From: Saprospiraceae bacterium
GTDB lineage: Bacteria > Bacteroidota > Bacteroidia > Chitinophagales > Saprospiraceae
Assembly: GCA_022841745.1 (NCBI GenBank)
Contig: JALHQW010000031.1
Coordinates: forward strand, 19,407 to 83,406
Length of the DNA stretch: 64,000 nt
Reading direction: 5' to 3'
The translations under genes were made by a program, and so were the position numbers. Shown piece after piece: positions 7,881 through 16,652 of the stretch (position 1 is the stretch's first letter; each line of letters opens with the position of its first letter). The notes beneath the pieces were generated by a model, which did no database searches, was not told the DNA's origin, and saw nothing but the letters and a program-made list of their open reading frames with translations.

Positions 7881-9485
7881 TCAGATGGGCTTGTCCCGGT
7901 CTTCGGGGGCGATGTCGAGGTCTTTCTCCTTTCGGTAAATGACGAGCTTCCGGCTGATGGTCGTGTGCGCCCAGTCAATGTCGTACAACTGCTTCAACTG
8001 CTTGGCGATATCGCGGAAGGAGGTGTTGTTCTTTGTGCGCTCCTCATAGGCGAAGCGGATGGCTTCGGATTCCACCTCCGAATGGTCTTTGGCGGTAAGG
8101 TGGGTTTGCTCGTGCGAGAACCCGTAAAAATCATATTGAAGGAAACCATCGTTGCGGCTGATGGCGCAATCAACGACGTGGGTCTCGTCGAAGGGCTGGT
8201 AGCCGTCACTGCGGTTGCGGCACTTGGTCTGCTTGATGTACCGCTTGTCGGGGTCCTGCTTCGAGAAGCTGATGGCGACGACCGACTTGGCGAAGTTGTC
8301 GAGGTTCTTCGCCCCGGCGAGGTGCCGCGACTGTACGGGCTGGCTCAGGTCGCGCTTGGGCGTGTGCGCAATCACCAAGATGGTCAGTGGCGGGTAGCGA
8401 CGCTGCATGGCGCAGAGCTTTTTCATCAGCTTGGTAGCCACTGCCGGGTCCTGGCTTTCGGAGGAGATATAGGTAATGTTGTCAATGATGATAAGCCCTG
8501 GCTTGTGGATTTCGACGTCCCGCAGGATTTCGTTCATGATGAGTTCGTCGGCATTTTCGAGGTCGAGGAAGTCCGGGTTGAGGTCGGAGCGGTGGTAGTT
8601 CTCGTTGAAACGGAGGATGCCGTTTTCCGGCTTGTAACGTGCGTAGAGTTCATTGTCCTGCATTTCAAAATCATAGTAAATCACCAGCTTGGGAGCGGTC
8701 TCGTTCACGAACTCCGGCTCGTCGGGGAACAGGGGGAAGCCCTTGCTGGCGGCATCGCCGATTTGGAAGGCGAGGATGGTCTTTCCCGACCCGGCGTCGC
8801 CGAAGAGGATGCAGACCTCGTTTTCCTTGACGAGGTTGCCGCAGATGCGGCGGCTGGGCGGCTCGTTCTTGCCCGATTCCATGACCTCGTTCATGGTGCG
8901 GTGGCGCAACACCTTTGCGGGGTTGATGTAGCGGGTATGCTTCGCAATGTCGTCGTACACGTCGAAGACGTTGTTGTGCAGGTTCTGAGCCTGCTGGATG
9001 AAGCGCAAGCCCTGACGGACGGCTTCCCGGCGCATGAACAATTCATAGAGGATGCGGCAATGGTCATCGAGGTGGGCGTCCGTGAGCACGGCGCTGGAAC
9101 ACTCGGCGAGGTAGTGCGGCGGGACTGCGCCGTTGGGCTTCATCTCAACGATATTGCCCTCCTTTTTGACGCCATTTTCTCCGAGCAACCCCATACCCTT
9201 TAGCTCGTGGGTGACAGTGAGCAAGTCAATCTTTTCGACGCGCCCGGAAAGCACGTCCATTGCAGCGTACAGGCTTTGGTGCCTTTCCTCGAAAAAAGCG
9301 GCTTTTGGCAGGTAACGCTTGACCTTCTGAAAAGCGCCCGCAGTCATGAGCGCTGCGCCGATGACTGCCTGTTCGGTGGAAACGTCGTGCTGGAGGGAGA
9401 TGCCGAATTGTGCGAGCTGCTCTTGTGAAACCGGGTGGTGGTCGTCCTGTAACGAGCGGTGCGTGTTGCGGTTCTTGCTTTTCAT
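7881..9485 (-). CDS. Replicative helicase-like protein (DnaB N-domain plus RecA-type ATPase)
   Basis: 534 residues. Positions 33-140 resemble the DnaB N-terminal domain (DVSTEQAVIGAAL, FFEERHQSLYAAM, LLTVTHELKGMG, YLAECSSAVLT). Positions 200-430 form a RepA/AAA_25-like RecA ATPase with Walker A GDAGSGKT (229-236) and Walker B LIIIDN near 330, followed by ARTPKRDL-like and KNLDNFAKSVVAI segments. The C-terminal tail contains a helix-turn-helix-like stretch (SFRDIAKQLKQLYDIDWAHTTISRKL). Such hybrids replace DnaB or act as plasmid RepA helicases. It is on the same strand as the primase, about 340 bp downstream, so the two probably serve plasmid replication together. Confidence 0.8.
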   Translation of the reverse strand: MKSKNRNTHRSLQDDHHPVSQEQLAQFGISLQHDVSTEQAVIGAALMTAGAFQKVKRYLPKAAFFEERHQSLYAAMDVLSGRVEKIDLLTVTHELKGMGLLGENGVKKEGNIVEMKPNGAVPPHYLAECSSAVLTDAHLDDHCRILYELFMRREAVRQGLRFIQQAQNLHNNVFDVYDDIAKHTRYINPAKVLRHRTMNEVMESGKNEPPSRRICGNLVKENEVCILFGDAGSGKTILAFQIGDAASKGFPLFPDEPEFVNETAPKLVIYYDFEMQDNELYARYKPENGILRFNENYHRSDLNPDFLDLENADELIMNEILRDVEIHKPGLIIIDNITYISSESQDPAVATKLMKKLCAMQRRYPPLTILVIAHTPKRDLSQPVQSRHLAGAKNLDNFAKSVVAISFSKQDPDKRYIKQTKCRNRSDGYQPFDETHVVDCAISRNDGFLQYDFYGFSHEQTHLTAKDHSEVESEAIRFAYEERTKNNTSFRDIAKQLKQLYDIDWAHTTISRKLVIYRKEKDLDIAPEDRDKPI

Positions 9486-9822
9486 ACTAAGTCAAGTTTA
9501 GATTAAGCGTCGTAGCCCGTCGATGGTGTTCAATACCTGACAGGTGTCAATAACTTGGCTTTATTTCGTTTGAAAGGAGACGATGACGTACAGCGATGTT
9601 ACTGTAAAGAGCAGCCGGAAACTTCAATAATAGTGTGGCGGAAATGCGTTCGAAAAGTGCGGAGTCGCTAACTGTGAAGTGAAACTTTGATGCAAATTAG
9701 TGTAAAACGCCAATTTTTCAAAGAAGTTTTGTTTTTTCGTGTAGCTAACTGTGCTATCAAACGTACAGCTCGGGACGGGGGAGGTGGCAATGGCTGTCTC
9801 CCCGTTCTTCGGCAAGTGGTCG
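9486..9822. other. Intergenic stretch between helicase and primase remnants
   Basis: No gene is seen. A weak hairpin (9775-9805, ACGGGGGAG against CTCCCCGT with a bulge) lies just after the primase region and may end its transcript. Confidence 0.4.
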
Positions 9823-10467
9823 TTACCTTACCAAACCGATTTTTCCGGCCAGTTCCATCCTTGAAGCATTGAGCTTTTCCTGAACACTTAGCAGTCGAGC
9901 CATAGTTTGCTCGTCATGGGGATGCACGTTCCTAATCTGTTCCAAGTTTTGTCCGCAAAGCTGGTTGACCACTTTCAGCTTGAGGCGGTAAATGGTCTTG
10001 GCGATGCTTTCCAAATAGGGTTTTGCGGCGGAACTGCCTTTTGGGGCAAACCCACGCTGTTCCCAATGCGGGTCAACCTCGATGGCGTTTTCGTGCATCA
10101 GGTTGGCAGCAAACCCGCTCAGTTCGAGGTCTTCTTGCGCTATGAAATGCTGTGCGGTGACGGGCTTTTTCGCCAATACCAATTCGATGCTTTCCCTGTA
10201 GATACGCTGACAAAGTGGGTCTTCGAAGTGTTCCAGCACATCCTCGATGTTGGCGAGGATGTGCTCGGCGACGGTGATGTCCTCTTTTGGGTCGTAGATT
10301 TCAACGCCGTGTTCGAGGAGGAGGTAGGTGAGGTGAGCTTCAAGGGATGATGAGGAGCCCCTAACCCCTAAAGGGGAATTTTCGCCCCCAGCCATTAGAT
10401 GGGAGTTGTTCTTCCTTGCCAAAGCCTGTACGGCTTTGTTGGTTTCTGCCGTCAAAACATTTTCGGT
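9823..10467 (-). pseudogene. C-terminal domain of DNA primase, cut off by an in-frame stop
   Basis: This segment is in the same frame as the upstream primase and is separated from it only by the TAA at 10468-10470. Its sequence continues the protein naturally (TENVLTAETNKAVQAL after the SLMG end). It contains the helical DnaB-interaction region seen at the end of Bacteroidota DnaG proteins (HLTYLLLEHGVEIY, VAEHILANIEDV, FEDPLCQRIYRESIEL). A TTG at 10455 could restart translation, giving 210 residues. A short C/G-rich repeat (10355-10389) encodes an in-frame GGENSPLGVRG insertion. Either a separate helicase-binding polypeptide is made, or the primase is truncated. Confidence 0.75.
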
Positions 10468-11709
10468 TTAGCCCATGAGCGAGGCACAGTCTTTTATGAA
10501 AAACGAGCGCTTTACGGGGTCGGATACATGGGCGATGCTGTCCACAATGCTGTGGACGGCGGCGGCTTTCTTCACGGGGTCGTTGCCCGCATCGGCGAGT
10601 AGGATGCTGGCTTTGAAGGTGATGAAATCCTTTGAATGGGTGGCGAGGAATTCCGAAAAAGCGGCGGTGCCAACCTTGGACAAAAAGCTGTCCGGGTCGT
10701 CGGGGTGGGGTAGGGGAGTGACCCGCACGTTCAGGTCGAGTTCGAGCGCCAAGTCCAAACCTCGTAACGCAGCGCCAATGCCAGCCGGGTCGCCATCATA
10801 TAATATGTGCAGGTTCGGGGTGAAACGATGGATTAGCAAAAGCTGCCCGGTGGTCAGCGCCGTGCCAGCCGATGCGACGACGTTTTCGATGCCTGCTTGG
10901 TGAAGGGCAATCAAATCGGTATAGCCTTCGACGAGGATGCACTCGTCTCGTTGGCGTATGGCTCGCTTGGCGAGGTGGATGCCGTAGAGGTTTTGGGATT
11001 TGTGGTAGATGGGGGATTCGGGGGAGTTCAGGTACTTGGGTAGGTCAAGGTCCCTACGGGATGACAAGCTATCGCAAATGCGACCAGCGAAGGCGATGGG
11101 TTTGCCGCTGAGGTTGTGGATGGGGAAAATGACCCGGTTGCGGAAGAAGTCTTTGCCTGATGTGGTAGTCAAACCGAGTTTTTGGAGGTACTCCAATTTG
11201 AAACCTGATTGAGTGGCAGCTTTTGTAAGGGCATCCCAATTGTCGGGAGCAAAACCCAATCCGAATTTTTGGATGGTGGCTTCCGTGAAGCCCCGGTTTT
11301 TGAGGTAGTCCAGCCCGGTGCCAGGCAATTGGCTTTGGAAAAACTTCAGGGCGAAGTCGTTGAGGATGAAAAGGCTTTCTTCTTCTTGGTGGACTGCCAG
11401 TTGCTCTGGCGAGGGCTTGGTTTCCTGTACCTCGATGTTGTACTTGCGGGCGAGCCAGCGCAAGGCTTCGGGAAAGCTGTAGCCCTCGTGCTCCATGAGG
11501 AAGCTGGCGGCGTTGCCGCCCTTGCCGCAGCCGAAGCACTTGAAGGTGTTGCGGGCGGGCGAGACGCTGAAGGAGGGTGTCTTTTCGTGGTGGAAGGGGC
11601 AAAGGGCGTTGAGGTTTGCACCGCTGCGGCGGAGGGTGAGGAAGTCAGAGACGACTTCTTCGATGCGGGCGGTTTCGAGGATGAGACGGGAGGTGGGAGA
11701 CAGAACCAT
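10468..11709 (-). CDS. dnaG: DNA primase, DnaG type, ending at a premature stop
   Basis: 413 residues covering the zinc-binding and catalytic parts of DnaG. The CHC2 zinc ribbon is C37-H40-C58-C61 (CPFHHEKTPSFSV, KCFGCGKGGNAASF). The primase core contains LGFAPDNWDAL and FRNRVIFPI, and the Toprim fold has ILVEGYTDLIALHQ and the DGDPAG acidic motif near 305. Full DnaG is about 600-650 residues; here the helicase-binding C-terminus is behind an in-frame TAA (see 9823-10467). The enzyme makes RNA primers for lagging-strand synthesis. As a plasmid copy it may support replication from the Rep origin together with the helicase at 7881-9485. Confidence 0.88.
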   Translation of the reverse strand: MVLSPTSRLILETARIEEVVSDFLTLRRSGANLNALCPFHHEKTPSFSVSPARNTFKCFGCGKGGNAASFLMEHEGYSFPEALRWLARKYNIEVQETKPSPEQLAVHQEEESLFILNDFALKFFQSQLPGTGLDYLKNRGFTEATIQKFGLGFAPDNWDALTKAATQSGFKLEYLQKLGLTTTSGKDFFRNRVIFPIHNLSGKPIAFAGRICDSLSSRRDLDLPKYLNSPESPIYHKSQNLYGIHLAKRAIRQRDECILVEGYTDLIALHQAGIENVVASAGTALTTGQLLLIHRFTPNLHILYDGDPAGIGAALRGLDLALELDLNVRVTPLPHPDDPDSFLSKVGTAAFSEFLATHSKDFITFKASILLADAGNDPVKKAAAVHSIVDSIAHVSDPVKRSFFIKDCASLMG

Positions 11710-12160
11710 GTTTTAGTTTTGTTGTAATTTTAGTGAGGTCGAGTTCGGTACTTGCGCTTAATAGTGCTGGGAAGGAAATAAGGCGTTTGTGTTTGGGTGG
11801 AACTTGCCCAAAAGATAACGGATTGTAGTGGCTATAAGTTTCCGTGTCCGGGAATACAGGACTACCTCAGGTTTTCTACGCATGTTGGGAAAACAATTTG
11901 GACCCGGGACAGCTTTTTTCAGAGATTGACAACGCTACGCCTCACGGAACGCTGGCGGTTTAGAACTAAGTCGAGGCTAAGGTCAATGCTAATGAAGTAG
12001 GCAAAAAGGGAATCTTTGGATACATTAGGGCTACGCTGGGAACAATAATTTGTCAAAAAATGCCAATTTGTTGAAAATGCTAATTGCTTTTGTGGCTCCA
12101 TTTTGTTTCGCCCATTTTAATCAATCAATTTTGTAACTGATTGAATATGAACGATGTATC

Positions 12161-12186
12161 CTTTTTCGGCGGAGCCGCCGAAAAAG
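12161..12186. terminator. GC-rich hairpin with A/T flanks
   Basis: CTTTTTCGGCGG pairs perfectly with CCGCCGAAAAAG across an AG centre. The symmetrical T- and A-runs would allow termination in either direction, although no close upstream gene is visible. Confidence 0.5.
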
Positions 12187-12199
12187 GGAGTTTTCTCAT

Positions 12200-12208
12200 T
12201 TATCCACA
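12200..12208 (+). promoter_or_regulatory. DnaA-box consensus TTATCCACA
   Basis: An exact 9-mer match to the bacterial DnaA box in AT-rich DNA beside the replication genes. A single box could occur by chance. Confidence 0.4.
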
Positions 12209-12874
12209 ACTTTCGTTATTTAAGCTTTCCACGGTATGCGCCTCGATTTGTCTGTATTCCCCTCACCGGGACCAAATTCGATTTATAGGATAACAAAGAG
12301 TAACACTGTTCAAATCTGTAGCATCAGATGATTGTTTAAAAGTGAAAATTTTATTTATAAAATACTGATTATCAGAAATTTACACAGGAAGAGACAGAAA
12401 ACCCCCAATGTTACTTTTTGTTGACTGCAAAATGTTGGAGGAGGAGTATAATCCCTTGAACTTTGGGGTGGCAAATGCAAAGAGGGTCTTACCCCAATCA
12501 GATTGCAAAAACTACTTATAGAAACCTCTCAATATTAAAGTTGCTAAGGTTGGTTTTGCGAGGGAATGCCCCAGTTTGTCGGCTTCAAAAAATCCGGTCT
12601 ACACTTAATATTTCGGTGCATAACTCAGAGAGTAGAGTAGTTACAGTTTTGTTTCGAGAAAGGCTAGAGGGAGGGGGCTCAATTAGAAAATTAGATATCA
12701 TCTTCTTATTAGCATAAGTTAAATAGTTTGCATGAACAAAAAAGGGTACACATAATAGTAGAACAACAAAAACCCACGCCCCGTGCACTATTTAACACTG
12801 AATTCATTTGGTTTTTTGGGGTATTCAGGCGGTCACCTTTCAAGGGGCTGCCTGATTTTTTTCAACAATCTTTG

Positions 12875-12935
12875 GGAATAAAGGGAGGAAGGGGGCCAGC
12901 TTGATTCAAGCTGGCCCCCTTCCTCCCTTTATTCC
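12875..12935 (-). terminator. 30-bp perfect inverted repeat after egtD
   Basis: GGAATAAAGGGAGGAAGGGG and the rest of the left arm (12875-12904) pair exactly with 12906-12935 around a single central base. It lies 18 bp after the egtD stop codon, so it most likely ends the ergothioneine-operon transcript. The arm length is unusual for a terminator and there is no long T-run. Confidence 0.6.
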
Positions 12936-12952
12936 TGCTCGTTTCATGTGCC

Positions 12953-13963
12953 TTACTCGAACGCGCTCACCGAGAAATACCCCCTCCCATCCATAAAATG
13001 GCGTACGCTGCCGAACCCCGACTGCTGGCCCATCTTCTCGATTTGCTCCAAATCATATTTCTGGGAAACCTCTGTATGGATGACCTCGCCGTCCTTGAAA
13101 TCGAATGAATGGCTGCCTATTCGGACAATCTGTTTTTTCATGCTCACCAGAAAACTGTACGCCGTGCCCGTCAGAGGGTCGTAGGTAGGGTAGTGGTCGA
13201 AGTTGGCGAGGTCGAAGTTGGCGCCGAGTTCCCGGTTGATTCTTTCCAACAAATTCATGTTGAAGCGCCTCGTGACGCCCTTGCAGTCATTGTAGGCACG
13301 GAGGATGGTCTTCGGGTTTTTCTTCAAATCAATGCCAACGAGTAAGCGGTCACCTACCTGCATGGCGGATTTAATCTTTTTCAAAAAATCAACCGCAGCG
13401 CCATTGGAATAATTGCCAATATTACTGCCCATGAACAGGATGATTTTTGGGATGCCCCGGTCTATCGTGGATAGGGTCTTGAAATAATCGCCCGGAACCG
13501 GCTTCACCTTCAAATCTGGCAGGCGGGACTTCATCAGGCTGGCGTTTGTTTCCAGCACGTCCGGCGAGATGTCGAGGGGGCAATAAATGAAGTTTTTACC
13601 CAATACCTTCAAGCGTTCGAGGAAGTAAACGGTTTTGCTGCCGTCGCCTGCCCCCAGTTCCACCACATCGAAAAAATCGTGGTCGAAGCCTTCGACCAGT
13701 TCGGCGGCTTGGGCTTTCAGGATTTCCAGTTCGGCCTCGGGCAGGTAGTACTCTTCCAGCCGCATGATTTCCTGAAAAATCTTGTCGCCTTTTTCATCAT
13801 AAAAATACATGGATGACAGCTTTTTCAGGGGCTGCGACAAGCCCGAAATAACGTCCTCCAAAAAGCCTTCATGGTAGTCCATAATAGTCAGTTCTTTGTC
13901 CGGGGCTGTTGGTGGGCGCCCCAGATTGTTTTGTTGCAAAAAAGTGATTAATCGGGCGTTCAC
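12953..13963 (-). CDS. egtD: Histidine N-alpha-methyltransferase (ergothioneine biosynthesis)
   Basis: 336 residues matching EgtD, which transfers three methyl groups from S-adenosylmethionine to histidine to give hercynine. The SAM-binding motif VELGAGDGSKT lies near residues 80-90, followed by the family signatures CPLDISPDVL, FMGSNIGNY, GIDLKKNPKTILRAYND and FNMNLLERINRELGA. A C-terminal HTEVSQKY segment corresponds to the histidine-binding E-x-S-x-K/R-(F/Y) region. The GTG/ATG start at 13963 overlaps the stop of the preceding gene by 4 bp, indicating translational coupling; an internal ATG at 13879 (MDYHEG) is an alternative start. It is the last gene of a long minus-strand operon that includes egtB. 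Confidence 0.92.
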   Translation of the reverse strand: MNARLITFLQQNNLGRPPTAPDKELTIMDYHEGFLEDVISGLSQPLKKLSSMYFYDEKGDKIFQEIMRLEEYYLPEAELEILKAQAAELVEGFDHDFFDVVELGAGDGSKTVYFLERLKVLGKNFIYCPLDISPDVLETNASLMKSRLPDLKVKPVPGDYFKTLSTIDRGIPKIILFMGSNIGNYSNGAAVDFLKKIKSAMQVGDRLLVGIDLKKNPKTILRAYNDCKGVTRRFNMNLLERINRELGANFDLANFDHYPTYDPLTGTAYSFLVSMKKQIVRIGSHSFDFKDGEVIHTEVSQKYDLEQIEKMGQQSGFGSVRHFMDGRGYFSVSAFE

Positions 13964-14505
13964 CCTTTGAATTGCACCTGCTTCAGGCGGTCGTCCTTGA
14001 TGATGCTCGTGACCAACCAGACGTATTCCTGGTTTTCCTTGTCGTAGCCGAGCGCTTTGAATGAATTGCCGAAAGGGCAGGCTGGGAAATCCTCGAAACC
14101 CACCCGTAGCTCAAACCTGTCGGGGTTTTCGTTGAATTTCTCCTTGAGGATTTTCGGCATCCCATATTTCATCGGGGCGGTGTCTTCGCAAACATATTCC
14201 TGCACGGGCTGGTCCAGCTTTTTTGAGACCACGCCACCCGAATAATAATGCTCGCCCAATAAATCTATCAGCAGCCCTTTGTCCTCGCTCGCCTTGTCCT
14301 TGATGGTGAAGAGGAACTGGCTGTCCACTGCGTTTTCAGTAATTTCAAACTGAAAGGCATCCTCCACGTCAAATTCCTCCATGTCCAAATGCTTCTTGGA
14401 AGTCGTGCAGTAAAGCTGTTCGCCTTTCACTTCGTAATCGTCCGAATAGCCTTTTGCCCTCAATTCGTTGACTGCGCCCAGCAGGTTGTTTTCGTTTAAT
14501 TTCAT
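13960..14505 (-). CDS. Conserved protein of unknown function, partner of EgtD
   Basis: 181 residues. The first 95 residues resemble the 100-residue protein at 47966-48268 (pattern A-x-N-E/D-L-x-x-x-G-Y followed by Y-C and E-F/R-F-D/N-V), which is a Bacteroidota-type small domain often mislabelled phosphoribosylpyrophosphate synthetase. The second half is extra, with EYVCEDTAPMKYGMPKIL and an RVGFEDFPACPFGNSFKA segment containing cysteines. It overlaps egtD by 4 bp, so the two are co-translated. A role with ergothioneine is inferred from position only. Confidence 0.6.
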   Translation of the reverse strand: MKLNENNLLGAVNELRAKGYSDDYEVKGEQLYCTTSKKHLDMEEFDVEDAFQFEITENAVDSQFLFTIKDKASEDKGLLIDLLGEHYYSGGVVSKKLDQPVQEYVCEDTAPMKYGMPKILKEKFNENPDRFELRVGFEDFPACPFGNSFKALGYDKENQEYVWLVTSIIKDDRLKQVQFKG

Positions 14506-14595
14506 TTAAAAAATTTACTGGTTAAAAAAAAGTTTTCTTCGTTTGGTGCCTGCCCCGAACGTGGTGGCCCCGAACGGAGTTCGGGAGCACATGGA

Positions 14596-15780
14596 CTACC
14601 TCGCCAGTCGGATGCCCGAAAACATCCACCTCAGGTGCGGGTGGAAGAAGTTGCGGTAAGTATGGCGGCTGTGCCCCTGCGGCGTTGCTGCCGATGCGCC
14701 CCGCAGCACGTGCTGGTTCACCATGAACTTGCCGTTGTACTCGCCCAGCGCCCCGGGCACTTTTGAGAAGCCGGGGTAGGGGAGGTAGGCGCTCCCCGTC
14801 CATTCCCAGAGCTGGCCCCAGTCGAATTTGGCGGAAGCTGCCTCCCACTCGAACTCCGTCGGCAGGCGCAGCCCCTTCCACTCGGCATAGGCAAATGCCT
14901 CGAAATAGCTGACGTGCTGCACGGGCAGTCCGGGGTCCACAGCTTGTAGCCCCCGGTAATTGTAGCAGTGCCACTCACCGTCCACCTTGTGCCAGTAGAG
15001 CGGCGCTGTGATGCCGTTGTTGTTCACCCAGTCCCAGCCTTCGGCATGCCAGAGGTTGAAATTCTGATAGCCGCCGCCCTCGATGAACTCGATGAACTCC
15101 CCGTTCGTGACGAGGCGGTCCGCAATTTCATAAGGCTGCAGATAGACCTTGTGCGCGCCCAACTCATTGTCAAAATGATAGCCCTCGCCCTGGTGCCCAA
15201 CCGTATAGACGCCTTCGGGGATAGGGATGAAGCCCAATGCTGTTTTTTCAGCCTTCGTCAAAAAACGCCCGTTTTCATAAATGGGGAAGGTGGGCTGGTG
15301 CCCCAGGATGTACTTGAGGTCGTAGGCCAGCAACTCCTGGTGCTGCTGCTCGTGGTTGATGCCGACCTCAATCAAAAATAGCAACTCCTCATCGGGCGAT
15401 TGGCCGAGCAGCCGGGCGAGGTGCTCGGTCACGTATTTCCGATAGCTGTACACCTGCTCCACCGTTGGGCGGGTCATCAGGCCGCGGTTGGGGCGTAGCA
15501 CCCGCTTGCCTGCATTGTTATAGTAGCTGTTGAACAGGTAGGCGAAATCGGCGTCATAAATCTCGTACCCCTCCATGTATGGCACTAAGACGAACTGCTC
15601 AAAAAACCAGGTGGTATGCCCCAGATGCCACTTGGGCGGCGAGACGTCCACGACGGGCTGCACGGAGTAGTCCTCCAGCGCAAGGGGGCTGCATATCGTC
15701 TCCGACAATTGGCGGGTTTCCCTGAATCTTTTCTCGGGCAGCATTTTAAGTTTTGTTTTCTCTTCGTGTAAAAAGGTCAT
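14596..15780 (-). CDS. egtB: EgtB-type hercynine oxygenase (sulfoxide synthase)
   Basis: 394 residues. The N-terminal DinB-like four-helix domain carries the iron-ligand pattern: a histidine in PPKWHLGHTTWFFEQF near residue 51 and the HxxxH set in GINHEQQHQELLAYD near 140. The C-terminal formylglycine-generating-enzyme (FGE/sulfatase-modifying) fold has PIPEGVYTVG, FIEFIEGGGYQ, LPTEFEWEAAS and the terminal HLRWMFSGIRLAR. EgtB uses iron and O2 to join a thiol donor to hercynine. No fused methyltransferase is present, so it is EgtB rather than OvoA. I chose the ATG at 15780 (MTFLHEEKTK); it overlaps the preceding gene by 4 bp. EgtA, EgtC and EgtE are not in the window. Confidence 0.92.
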   Translation of the reverse strand: MTFLHEEKTKLKMLPEKRFRETRQLSETICSPLALEDYSVQPVVDVSPPKWHLGHTTWFFEQFVLVPYMEGYEIYDADFAYLFNSYYNNAGKRVLRPNRGLMTRPTVEQVYSYRKYVTEHLARLLGQSPDEELLFLIEVGINHEQQHQELLAYDLKYILGHQPTFPIYENGRFLTKAEKTALGFIPIPEGVYTVGHQGEGYHFDNELGAHKVYLQPYEIADRLVTNGEFIEFIEGGGYQNFNLWHAEGWDWVNNNGITAPLYWHKVDGEWHCYNYRGLQAVDPGLPVQHVSYFEAFAYAEWKGLRLPTEFEWEAASAKFDWGQLWEWTGSAYLPYPGFSKVPGALGEYNGKFMVNQHVLRGASAATPQGHSRHTYRNFFHPHLRWMFSGIRLAR

Positions 15781-16583
15781 GTAAGTTGTTTTAAAAAAAC
15801 ATTGGAACTCTCCGTCAAAAAAGACTCGGCAGCGCCGATGAAGCCATCTGGGCTGCCGAAATGGGAAATGGGCAAAACGGCTCCGCCCCACTTCTCCGCC
15901 TCCCAGTACCCGTGCTCCAAGTCAGGGAGCCCATGCGGGTACAGCCGGCGGTTGTGCCGCAGGAAGCTGTTGTAAAAATAGGGTATGCCGCTGACCTCGT
16001 CGTCTGCGGGGGCAAAGCCTGCAAACTGGTGAAGCCCATTGCCATAATCGCAAAAAATGCCCGTGTCGAAATTCGTTGGCCATATCCGCACCTCGCTTGT
16101 CTGGTTCAGTGCGGAAAGCGTGCTTGCAAGCACCTCGTTCGCGCCCGTGCGCAGCGTGGCCCAAAGCCTCAGTGCATCTGCCCCGACGGGCAGGGCCACC
16201 CGGTTTTCGTCAAAACGGCCCGGAAACCGGAAGCGGAGGCCGCTCCCCAGGTCGGTGGAGAGGGACGCGTTCGCCTTCAGCACCAGCCCCAGGGTGGCGA
16301 CGACCTCGTCGTAGCCTTGCCCTTCGGTCGTCACGTACACGTTTTCATTAGGGGAAACGATGGCAAATGCATTTTCAAAGATATCGAATGCGGCAAAGAA
16401 CAGGTTCCCCTCCCTCCCAAAGCTACGCCCCTCCAGCCGCCCCGTGCTGCTGTTCCAACTGAAATTGGCATGGCTGTAATCATCGGCAGGTGTCACCGTT
16501 TGGTATCCAATTTGCCCCAAGACCCGCCCCCAGTTGTGCAGGGTCTGGTCGCAGGCAACCAAGTTTTCAATATTCATTTCCAA
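15777..16583 (-). CDS. Unknown protein coupled to EgtB
   Basis: 268 residues, stop codon overlapping the egtB start by 4 bp. The protein has no signal peptide and no recognisable motif. Notable stretches are a hydrophobic GNLFFAAFDIFENAFAIVSP, a WPTNFDTGIFCDYGNGLHQF region with a lone cysteine, and a histidine-rich FLRHNRRLYPHGLPDLEHGYW. Tight coupling suggests a task in ergothioneine or thiol metabolism, but no function can be named. A second in-frame ATG at 16577 (MNIENL) is equally possible as the start. Confidence 0.65.
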   Translation of the reverse strand: MEMNIENLVACDQTLHNWGRVLGQIGYQTVTPADDYSHANFSWNSSTGRLEGRSFGREGNLFFAAFDIFENAFAIVSPNENVYVTTEGQGYDEVVATLGLVLKANASLSTDLGSGLRFRFPGRFDENRVALPVGADALRLWATLRTGANEVLASTLSALNQTSEVRIWPTNFDTGIFCDYGNGLHQFAGFAPADDEVSGIPYFYNSFLRHNRRLYPHGLPDLEHGYWEAEKWGGAVLPISHFGSPDGFIGAAESFLTESSNVFLKQLT

Positions 16584-16652
16584 TTTTTGGCTTGAAAGAT
16601 ACGGGCCGCAGCCGGGTCAGCGGCCGCAGCCTGTACCTGCTTGGCGAGTGGA

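Larger units (their letters stand above)
11710..12952. other. Gene-free boundary region between replicon backbone and redox island
   Basis: About 1.24 kb without a convincing gene. It is AT-rich and contains a hairpin (12161-12186), a consensus DnaA box (12200-12208), scattered TAACA/GTTAC-like motifs and a very long perfect inverted repeat (12875-12935). An open frame at 12463-12717 lacks protein-like character. This may be a second origin-like or recombination boundary, or simply the border of an insertion. Confidence 0.5.

Noticed and set aside
7812..9203. 463-codon plus-strand open frame
   Set aside because: It is the reverse shadow of the helicase gene, whose minus-strand protein has clear DnaB and RecA motifs.
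12463..12717. 84-codon plus-strand open frame in the border region
   Set aside because: The composition is not protein-like and no motif or conserved neighbour supports it.
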